A DNA stretch of 64,000 bases, taken from the NCBI GenBank assembly GCA_009391835.1, contig QWJF01000004.1:1-64000 (forward strand). The letters run 5' to 3'. The notes below the pieces were generated by a model, which was not told where the DNA came from, searched no databases, and saw nothing but the letters and a program-made list of their open reading frames with translations. Shown in pieces: positions 39,598 to 47,436 of this stretch. A program made the position numbers and the translations under genes. Each line of letters opens with the position of its first letter. Within the stretch, counting starts at the first letter, position 1. Source of the DNA: Chloroflexota bacterium. Lineage in GTDB: Bacteria; Chloroflexota; Anaerolineae; Anaerolineales; UBA11579.

Positions 39598-40206
39598 ATG
39601 CCCCCACGCCGTCGATTTGGCCGCAAGCCGCTCCGTAGACCAGGACCAGCATCAGGGCGCGGCCGCCCGACTCGCCCGCACGGCTTTGGGCGCCCAATCA
39701 ACCCGCGTATGCAGCGTGAATTGCGCCGCGCCATCCATCTGATGCACACCGGCGCGCACCTTAACGCGGCCCAGATCTTCACCTCCCTGGCCCAGCGCGC
39801 CCAGGATCGCGCCATTTTGGGCCCGGCCAGCATGCTTTTCATTCAATCCGGTCTGGCTTATTTGTACGGGGCCCAAGGTGAGTCCGGGGTCGAGCAAGCC
39901 TATAACGGGCTCAAATTGCTAGCCGCCGAGCAGCATTTGGAGGCTCTGCAGCGCGAAGGTGGGCGTTTTGTAACCGCCCTGGAAGAGCAAGGATTGACTG
40001 AAGAAGCAACCGAGTTACGCGCCTGGCTGAGCGGCCAATTGGGGGATCATACGCACGCGTCGAAGGCTGAGCACAAGTACCAGGTGCCTGAACAATGCCC
40101 GTATTGCGGCGCATCCATGAGCCTGGAGCAGCTTAGCGGGCTCAACGCCCGTGCCGCCGAGTGCCACTACTGCGGCAGCGTCGTGCGCTCCACCCAGATG
40201 GACTAA
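39598..40206 (+). CDS. Hypothetical protein with basic N-terminus and C-terminal zinc ribbon
   Basis: CPYCGASMSLEQ...CHYCGSVVRS. Confidence 0.65.
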   Translation: MPPRRRFGRKPLRRPGPASGRGRPTRPHGFGRPINPRMQRELRRAIHLMHTGAHLNAAQIFTSLAQRAQDRAILGPASMLFIQSGLAYLYGAQGESGVEQAYNGLKLLAAEQHLEALQREGGRFVTALEEQGLTEEATELRAWLSGQLGDHTHASKAEHKYQVPEQCPYCGASMSLEQLSGLNARAAECHYCGSVVRSTQMD

Positions 40207-40215
40207 AATGCGGGA

Positions 40216-40830
40216 GTGAGCGCGCCCGCAGATCTTCTAACTCCCGCCGACATTCAAGCACGCCTGGCCGCCCGCCGCGCCGCGCCCTACGTATTCCCCG
40301 CCAGGGATCGCTTTCACTCGGGGGAGCCCCTACCCGCGGCGGTGCTCATTCCATTACTTCGCAATCGGGCCCGCTGGGAACTTCTCTTCATCCGCCGCAC
40401 CACCGTGGATGGCGACAGCCACAGCGGCCAGGTGGCTTTCCCGGGCGGGCGCGCCGGTCCCGAGGATGCCTCCATCGAGCAAACTGCGCTGCGCGAGGCC
40501 AAGGAAGAGGTCGGCCTTTCCGCCGGCGAGGTGCAGGTGTTGGGCGCGATGGAACATACTGTTACCATTTCCAACTACCATCTCACGCCGGTGGTCGGGG
40601 TGATCACCTGGCCCTTCGAGATCGTCCCCCATCCGATGGAGGTGGAGCGCGTGTTCACCATCCCGCTGGCCTGGCTGGCAGACCCGGCCAATCATCAAAT
40701 CCGCCAGCGGCCTAGCCCCGGTGGGGGCAGCCACCCGGTAATTTATTTTGAAAACTACGATGGCGAACTGCTCTGGGGCGTCACCGCCCAAATCACTCTT
40801 AATTTCCTGAACGCCCTCGATCTGCTCTAA
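40216..40830 (+). CDS. NUDIX hydrolase, CoA pyrophosphatase-like
   Basis: SGQVAFPGGRAGPEDASIEQTALREAKEEVGL NUDIX box. GTG start. Confidence 0.88.
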   Translation: MSAPADLLTPADIQARLAARRAAPYVFPARDRFHSGEPLPAAVLIPLLRNRARWELLFIRRTTVDGDSHSGQVAFPGGRAGPEDASIEQTALREAKEEVGLSAGEVQVLGAMEHTVTISNYHLTPVVGVITWPFEIVPHPMEVERVFTIPLAWLADPANHQIRQRPSPGGGSHPVIYFENYDGELLWGVTAQITLNFLNALDLL

Positions 40831-40831
40831 C

Positions 40832-40863
40832 AAAAACAGCCCGCCGATGGCGGGCTGTTTTTT
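40832..40863. terminator. Bidirectional intrinsic terminator between convergent genes
   Basis: AAAACAGCCCGCC-GAT-GGCGGGCTGTTTT. Confidence 0.8.
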
Positions 40864-40875
40864 CTTTGCATTCTT

Positions 40876-41568
40876 TTACTCTTGGGCTTCCTGGTCCCCT
40901 TCGCCGCTTCCACCCTCAGCAGCTTCACCCTCCTCAGGCGCTTCCTCGCCCTCGGCCAATTCTTCACCTTCGGCCAATTCATCCTCAGGCACAACGTCTT
41001 CGATCACTTCAAGTGTCGGGGCAGTAGCCACAACCAGGAGTTCATCAAGGTCGGTTAACACGGTGACATCCGCAGGGATCGCCAGGTCGCGCACATAAAG
41101 CGCGTCGCCAAAGTTTTCCAGCACGGAAACATCCACCCGGAAGTGTTCCGGCAGATTCTGCGGGAGACTCTCGACTTCGATTTGCTCCACCCCGGTAACC
41201 AGCAGGCCGCCCTCCGATTCAATAATCGGGGATTCGCCTTCCACGATTACAGTCACGGAGGCCCGTACAGTTTCAGTAAGCGAGACCGCCAAAAAGTCTA
41301 CGTGTTGCAAATCGCCGCGTATAACGTCAATTTGGAAATCACGGATCAGCGCATTGTGCTCCGTGCCGTCCAGGTCGATCAAAAACAAGCTGGAAGCGGA
41401 GGCCTCACGCATCACTTTCGAGGTTACAGCCAGATCCATCGTGATCGGAATCGGTTCTTTGAGTGCTTTCCCGTAGATAACAGCAGGTAATTTTCCATCG
41501 CGGCGTAATAGGCGCACCTTCTTACCAATACGGTTCCGCACGCTGGCTTCCAATTTAATCTGTTCCAT
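40876..41568 (-). CDS. rplY: 50S ribosomal protein L25 / general stress protein Ctc
   Basis: KLEASVRNRIGKKVRLLRRDGKLPAVIYGKALKEPIPI; long acidic C-terminus typical of the CTC form. Confidence 0.9.
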   Translation of the reverse strand: MEQIKLEASVRNRIGKKVRLLRRDGKLPAVIYGKALKEPIPITMDLAVTSKVMREASASSLFLIDLDGTEHNALIRDFQIDVIRGDLQHVDFLAVSLTETVRASVTVIVEGESPIIESEGGLLVTGVEQIEVESLPQNLPEHFRVDVSVLENFGDALYVRDLAIPADVTVLTDLDELLVVATAPTLEVIEDVVPEDELAEGEELAEGEEAPEEGEAAEGGSGEGDQEAQE

Positions 41569-41581
41569 CATTCCATCCTTT

Positions 41582-41618
41582 GAAGCGCCTCTCACCCTCG
41601 CAGGGTTACCTTCGCTTC
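41582..41618 (-). promoter_or_regulatory. Hairpin in rplY 5' leader containing a 5S loop-E-like internal loop
   Basis: Minus-strand GAAGCG-AAGGTA-ACCCT-GCG-AGGGT-GAGAGG-CGCTTC, 13 nt upstream of the rplY ATG. Confidence 0.65.
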
Positions 41619-41703
41619 TCGTGAGTTGGGTCTCTCTCTTTTAACGCTTCTGGCTTCTGATTGGCCCACTTTTTGCATCAGCATGGCTATCGGCCCAGTC
41701 GGC

Positions 41704-41728
41704 AAAAAAAGTCTCCCACTCGGGGAGA
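41704..41728 (-). terminator. Terminator-like hairpin between rplY promoter and rplY
   Basis: Minus-strand TCTCCC-CGAGT-GGGAGA-C-TTTTTTT. No minus-strand gene lies just upstream for it to terminate. Confidence 0.6.
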
Positions 41729-41743
41729 GATTGAGACGCTCGC

Positions 41744-41772
41744 ATTTTAGCCCGAAGGTGGGCATTCGTCAA
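41744..41772 (-). promoter_or_regulatory. Sigma70-type promoter reading toward rplY
   Basis: Minus-strand TTGACG (41772-41767), 17-nt spacer, TAAAAT (41749-41744). Confidence 0.65.
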
Positions 41773-41865
41773 TTAGCGTTGAACTGGCTAAAACCCCAAA
41801 ATTTGCGCTTTCGGCACGCTTCTTGCACCCTGTAGACTAAATCTTGACCAACTAAGGAGACAGTA

Positions 41866-42198
41866 ATGTACGCAATCAATTTACCAGACACCCTGCTTGC
41901 AATGGCCGCCGCCCTGTTTTTACTAGGGGCAGTAAGCCTGGTTTTGGGCGTTTTTGTGCTGATCACACGCGTAATGAACCGCGAAATCAGCACTCTGACG
42001 GCCCAGACGGCCAAACTGGCCCGCAAGGGCATCACCGAGGATATGTCCGGCCTGGTCAGCAACGCCTCGACACTGCTGACGTCAATGACTCAGATGGTCC
42101 GCACCGCCGCCGGCATTGGTATCTTCCTGACCTCACTCGGTCTGGGAATGATGGCTGCCGGTTACTGGATGGTGCTGCAGATTAGCTGGCCCCTCTAA
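41866..42198 (+). CDS. Small membrane protein
   Basis: Two hydrophobic segments; AAGGAGAC SD upstream; 18-nt gap to the next CDS. Confidence 0.6.
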   Translation: MYAINLPDTLLAMAAALFLLGAVSLVLGVFVLITRVMNREISTLTAQTAKLARKGITEDMSGLVSNASTLLTSMTQMVRTAAGIGIFLTSLGLGMMAAGYWMVLQISWPL

Positions 42199-42216
42199 CC
42201 CGAGCCGCTAATCCTC

Positions 42217-45200
42217 ATGACCTCTTTCATCGCCCAGCTAAAAGCCCAACTCGAACAGGCCGATTGGCCTGTAGTGGTGGTTGCTCTGCGTAGTGAAAAC
42301 CGCCTATGGGCTAAGCTGGCAGATACCGACTTTGGCACCCGCGCCCTGGAAGCCGTCGGCAGCGAAACTATTCGCTGGTCGCCCGGATTTTTGGGTTTGC
42401 TCAGCCTTGAGCAGGATGCCCATTTCGGCGACTTGCGCGCCATGCCGTTCAAGCCGGTCAGTGAAAAACTGCGCTACGAGGCCGGCAGCGTCTATGAAGC
42501 GCTCGCCGCGCAGGCACAAACCGATGAAGAGACCTCACACCCACGAATCGAAAGTCCTGATCTGGAGCAAGCCACCTGGCTAGCCCTGGCCCTGCGCGAA
42601 CGCTTTCGCCTGACGGGTTCATGGGATACATTGTCCAAGGATCTGGCAATTGCGCCGCCCGCTTATTGGCGCTTACCGCTGGCCTGCCTGATTGGTCTGC
42701 TACCCGAGCCCCAGAATTTACTCAAGGCCCTCCTCGCAGAACAATCGTCCCGTGAATTGCACCAGGTCGTTTTGCAGGCCTTGCTCGCGAATCCCGCCAG
42801 CCCCGAGCAGCAATTTGCCTTGCTCGTGGATGCGGTCGGCGACGCCGGGCTTGCACAGTGGTCCGGCTTGCTGCGCGCCATCTCCGCGCAGCGCAGCGAT
42901 CTGGCTAAACTCCTCGCGGCCCATGCTTTGGCCAATCTGCCTGAACAGATCGGCGAAGTCGAGCGCCTCGACCAGCTCGAAGCGCTAATGCAGCAATCGG
43001 AAATTCTGCAATTGGGCGGCCAACACGAAGAAGCCCTACCCCTACTTAGTGCAGCCTGGGAAGCCGCTCAACGCTTCCAAGTCGGCCTGGCGGCCAAGCT
43101 GGCTGAATCCGCGGCCCACAACAAGGGCAGCATCACCGGGGCCACCGCTCTAGAACAGGTCACCCAGGTGGGGATCAACTTAACTCCCGGCAAATCATTG
43201 GATAGCGCTTCCAGTGGCAAACATCCCGCTTCCCTCGTCGCTGCCGGCCGCGTTGCCTACAGGAATGGCGATATTGATGAAGCCCAGATGATGGCCAACG
43301 CCGCGCTACGTGCCGCGCAGGCGGACAATCCTACCCAGGACACTGCGACCTCTACAGAAGTTTTGCACGACCTGATTCAATTATTTCTTGATATCCAATT
43401 GCCAGATGAAGCGCTCTCCGCGGCGGAATTCGCCACCCAGCGCCACTCAGAAGATGGGCGCGCCGCCTTTCTGCTGAGCCAGGCCCAATCTGCGGCCAAC
43501 CAACCCGACGCGGCATTGCAATCCGCACATCTGGCGGTGGCCCTTGCCCCGGATGAGCCCGATTTTTTGCGCCATTTGGCGCGTGACCTGCAGGCCTCTG
43601 GCCAAAACGCCGAAGCCTATCAGGAATGGCAGCACCTGATTGCCCAGTTCGAAGAACCCACACCTGAGGATCTCCTCTCCCTGGCTGAATGCGCCCTCCT
43701 CAATGGGGACGCAAAACGCAGCGCGGCCACATGCCGCACTCTGATCGTGGACGAACCCGAGAACGCCCTTGCACACCAGTGGCTGGGCAAAGCGCTGCTA
43801 GCCACTGGCGATAAGACCGGCATGGATCATTTGCGCGTGGCCATTGATTTCGATACCAACTTAATCGACGCGTGGCTAACGCTGGCCACCTATGAACATG
43901 AGCAGGGCAATCCGGATGCCGCGCTCGCAACACTGTTGGGCGCCGAGAAAGCCGTCCCAGACACCAGCGTAATCTACTCTAAGAAGGCTGCCGTTTACCG
44001 CAACTTAAATCATCCCGATGATGCATTGATCGCCCTGCGACGTGCGCACACGCTGGAGGCCGACAGCCAAGCCCGCACGGATCTGGCTCTCAAACTCAGC
44101 CTATTTGAGATCGAACTTGGTTTGCTGGAAGATGCCGAACACACACTGGAGCAGGCCCACCAGACCAGCAGCGCCAACGCGGAGATTGCCTTCCATTACG
44201 GTGAATTGTTGCTACACCGCGGCAAGGCCGAAAGCGCTATCTCGCCCCTCAGCGTGGCACAGGCCGCTCGACCGAATCACACGGAAGCTAGTATTCGCCT
44301 GGCCGAGGCTTATCTGGCCGCGGGCTTAAACCTCAATGAAGTCGAAGCCCTATTGGAAAGCGCGCTCGCGTTGGATGGCAAGCACGGCCCGGCTCAGGTA
44401 CTCCTGGCCGAAGCCCAGGTAGCCACCGGCCAGCACAATAAGGCCCGCAAAAGCCTGGATGCTCTGGCTCGCTCTCCCATCAATGAAGAACCCGAGTGGC
44501 ACAAGCGTCTCACATTGGCAAAGGCCATCATTGAAACCAATTCCGGCAATCCCGCCGAAGCTATACGGCAACTGGAATCCCTGGAAAAGGGACTGACGAA
44601 GGATCTGGATGTGCTGGACGCATTATGCACAGCCTATCGCCAAGCCGGACGCGGCGACGAAGCCTTCCAGATTGCACACCAGGTGTATTTGAGCGGCGGG
44701 CAGGATCAGCGTACATTGCTCTGGTACAGCCATCAGGCGGAAGCCGCCAATAAGCTGGACGAAGCCGTGATGGCGCTCAACAAGGTCGTGGACGATGGCC
44801 AGCCCTCCCCGGATCTCTTGCTGCGTCTCGCCGAATTGGAATGGACATCCGGGAAGCAAGCCGCGGCCCGCGATACGCTCTCCACATTATTTGCCCTCGA
44901 TCCAATCAAAGTAGCCGCCCTGGAACGTGCCGCAAATTTTCTGCGCGCCCAAGATGCGGATAAAGAAGCCATCCGCTACCTGGAAGTTGCGATTGAACTA
45001 AGCCAAGCCGAAAACCCCAGCCTCTTCCAGCAACTCAGCGACGCCTTGAACGCATGCAGCCAATCTGAAAAAGCGTTGGAGGCCATAGAAAAGAGTGTTG
45101 TTCTGGCGCCCAACAACCCCGGTTATCTGGTGAGCAAGGCGGCTCTACTCCAGCAAATCGGCCGCCCCCAAACTGCCATCCAAACACTGGATCAGGCCCT

Positions 45201-47436
45201 CGCATTGCTGCCTCAGGATGCCGAGCTGCTGTCTGGCAAAGCCCGCCTCCTGGCGGCCGAACAGGATTGGGCCAGTGCCCTGGATGCTGTGGAAGTTGCC
45301 ATTGCCCAGGATGTAGGCAATCCCGAATTGCTGGCTTTCGCAGCCAATTTGGCCGCCGACCATTTACAACCCGAACGCGCCCGCGCCCTGATTGCCGCAG
45401 GCAGCCAACTCGCAAAAACATTTGAAATCGCTTGCCTTGATGTTGAACTGTCATTGGATCTGGGCGCAGGCGTAGAAGCCGCAAAGGCGCTGGCTTCATT
45501 AATCGAAAGCCAGCCCGAGCATGCCCGCATCCTGGCGCTGCAAGCCACGCTGGCGATTGACAAGAGGGATGCCTCAGGCGCGGAACAGTTGTATAAGAAA
45601 GCACTCAAAGTGCTCGGCACGTTGAGTGCTTCCGAGAAAAACACGCAGGAATATGCGGCCACGCTCTATTCAATTGCCCAGGCGTCCCTGGCCACCCGTC
45701 ATTGGGAGAGCGCACTGGATCTATTCGGGCAAGTGGCAGCCGCTCAGCCGCACAATGCGCGCCCCCAGCTTGGATTGACCAAAACCTATGTTTTGCGGGC
45801 AGAGTTCTACCAACTGTGCCAGGCCACGCAGGTCATTGAACATCTCCCCGCAGACACGGCGGTCACCAAGAAATGCCACAAGGCCGCGATCTTTGCCCTG
45901 AAAGCCGCACACACGCTGACACCCTTTGTCGCCGCCCAAGCCGAACTGCTTGGTTGGAAATCGCGCGCCAACCTGCGCTTTGATCCGGCATCAGAGTTTG
46001 ACCCCGGGACGGATAAATTCCCCCGCAGCGGCCCGGAGGCTGCCGCTCTAGCTTATGCCGCTCGCTTGCAGGGCCATACAGATCAGGTCAAGGAATTGCT
46101 CAAGCAGTTTCCAAGATCGCATGAAATGCTGGTCCAGTTTGCGCTCGCCCGCCAGGCTGAGGATGCGGAAGAGGCACTCAGCGCCGTCAAATTGGCCGCC
46201 AAATTGGCCCCCCAGGAGATCCCTCAACACGCCCTGCTGGCTTCGATTGCGCATGCCGCCGGCGATCTGGAAGTTGCGCTGCATGCCATTGAACACGCAC
46301 TCATATTCTGGCCGGAAGAGGCCCGCTGGCATGCCCTGGCCGCCGATATTTTCACACAGCGCGAGGATTTCGCTTCCGCCGAGCACCACGCACAGCAGGC
46401 CGCCCAACTTGAGGAAAATTACGCCGAGCACCACGTGGTGCTCGGAGAATTACACATGGCTAAAGGCGCGTATGCCTCAGCCGCCGCCGCGCTGGATAAA
46501 GCGGGTGAACTCGCTCGCCATCGTGAGGATTATTGGCTGGAAGCCGCTCGCGCCCATTTGCTCAACAACAACTTTGACACTGCCGAACAGCGCGCCAAGC
46601 AAGCGGAAAAAATCAACCCGGGCAACCTCATGGCTTTTCTGGCTCAAGTAGAGATTGCTTTGAAGCGCGGCCTGGCCGAAAAGGCTGCCGAGTTGCTTGA
46701 GCCCGTATTAGAGCAGGCCCCTGACGAATTGGATGCCCTCCGTTTATGGGCAGAAACGCTCTTTGCCCTCGGCCACACCAAAGAAGCTCTCGCCATCCTG
46801 GAGCGTGGTCGCCAACAGGCCGATGAGCCGATCCCTTGGTTGATCCGTCGCGCCCAAATGCTCCCCCATGTGGAGGGGCTCGGCAGCGACCTCCACGCGC
46901 TGCAACAACTGGATCAGCAACATCCGGAAAACGCATCCATCTTGCTGGCGCTTTCCCAGGCCCAGGCAGAAGCCGGCGATCTAAAGACCGCCATTTATTC
47001 CGCCCAGCAAGCCCTGAAACATGCGCGCCAATTGCCCCTGATCCAGCAAGCCCGCCTGGCCATTCACCTGGGCAGACTGTTGAAACTCAACGGGCAGTTG
47101 GACCAATCCTTGCATCAGTTGGATGAAGCCGCCAAACTGGCCGACCATCTGGTGGATATCCATCTTGAGCGCGGTGAGGTTTTCCTCGCTCGCCGCCAAC
47201 ATACTGAGGCGCTGAAGGCTTTTGAACTCGCCGCGCAAGTAGCGCCCAGCGATCCGAAGCCGCATTTGCAAGCCGCTCAGGCTCTGAAAGAAGTCAAGGA
47301 TTACGCCGGCGCCGAAAAGGGCTTGCGCAAAGCCGCGGAACTCTCTCCCAAGGATCGCTCCGTTCAACGCCAATTGGCCGCCGTCATGGCGCTAAATTTG
47401 GTTCACCACTCGCAGGAAATAGGTACGCAATCATGA
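42217..47436 (+). CDS. Very large tetratricopeptide-repeat protein (1739 aa)
   Basis: Many degenerate TPR units (e.g. AHQWLGKALLATGDKTGMDHLRVAIDFDTNLIDAWLTLATYEHEQGNPDAALATLLGAEKAVPD) after an unrecognised N-terminal region of about 250 aa. Confidence 0.85.
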   Translation: MTSFIAQLKAQLEQADWPVVVVALRSENRLWAKLADTDFGTRALEAVGSETIRWSPGFLGLLSLEQDAHFGDLRAMPFKPVSEKLRYEAGSVYEALAAQAQTDEETSHPRIESPDLEQATWLALALRERFRLTGSWDTLSKDLAIAPPAYWRLPLACLIGLLPEPQNLLKALLAEQSSRELHQVVLQALLANPASPEQQFALLVDAVGDAGLAQWSGLLRAISAQRSDLAKLLAAHALANLPEQIGEVERLDQLEALMQQSEILQLGGQHEEALPLLSAAWEAAQRFQVGLAAKLAESAAHNKGSITGATALEQVTQVGINLTPGKSLDSASSGKHPASLVAAGRVAYRNGDIDEAQMMANAALRAAQADNPTQDTATSTEVLHDLIQLFLDIQLPDEALSAAEFATQRHSEDGRAAFLLSQAQSAANQPDAALQSAHLAVALAPDEPDFLRHLARDLQASGQNAEAYQEWQHLIAQFEEPTPEDLLSLAECALLNGDAKRSAATCRTLIVDEPENALAHQWLGKALLATGDKTGMDHLRVAIDFDTNLIDAWLTLATYEHEQGNPDAALATLLGAEKAVPDTSVIYSKKAAVYRNLNHPDDALIALRRAHTLEADSQARTDLALKLSLFEIELGLLEDAEHTLEQAHQTSSANAEIAFHYGELLLHRGKAESAISPLSVAQAARPNHTEASIRLAEAYLAAGLNLNEVEALLESALALDGKHGPAQVLLAEAQVATGQHNKARKSLDALARSPINEEPEWHKRLTLAKAIIETNSGNPAEAIRQLESLEKGLTKDLDVLDALCTAYRQAGRGDEAFQIAHQVYLSGGQDQRTLLWYSHQAEAANKLDEAVMALNKVVDDGQPSPDLLLRLAELEWTSGKQAAARDTLSTLFALDPIKVAALERAANFLRAQDADKEAIRYLEVAIELSQAENPSLFQQLSDALNACSQSEKALEAIEKSVVLAPNNPGYLVSKAALLQQIGRPQTAIQTLDQALALLPQDAELLSGKARLLAAEQDWASALDAVEVAIAQDVGNPELLAFAANLAADHLQPERARALIAAGSQLAKTFEIACLDVELSLDLGAGVEAAKALASLIESQPEHARILALQATLAIDKRDASGAEQLYKKALKVLGTLSASEKNTQEYAATLYSIAQASLATRHWESALDLFGQVAAAQPHNARPQLGLTKTYVLRAEFYQLCQATQVIEHLPADTAVTKKCHKAAIFALKAAHTLTPFVAAQAELLGWKSRANLRFDPASEFDPGTDKFPRSGPEAAALAYAARLQGHTDQVKELLKQFPRSHEMLVQFALARQAEDAEEALSAVKLAAKLAPQEIPQHALLASIAHAAGDLEVALHAIEHALIFWPEEARWHALAADIFTQREDFASAEHHAQQAAQLEENYAEHHVVLGELHMAKGAYASAAAALDKAGELARHREDYWLEAARAHLLNNNFDTAEQRAKQAEKINPGNLMAFLAQVEIALKRGLAEKAAELLEPVLEQAPDELDALRLWAETLFALGHTKEALAILERGRQQADEPIPWLIRRAQMLPHVEGLGSDLHALQQLDQQHPENASILLALSQAQAEAGDLKTAIYSAQQALKHARQLPLIQQARLAIHLGRLLKLNGQLDQSLHQLDEAAKLADHLVDIHLERGEVFLARRQHTEALKAFELAAQVAPSDPKPHLQAAQALKEVKDYAGAEKGLRKAAELSPKDRSVQRQLAAVMALNLVHHSQEIGTQS

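Noticed and set aside
46055-46651. Alternative-frame plus-strand ORF (198 aa) inside the TPR gene
   Set aside because: Frame-shifted shadow of the TPR coding sequence; no independent start signal.
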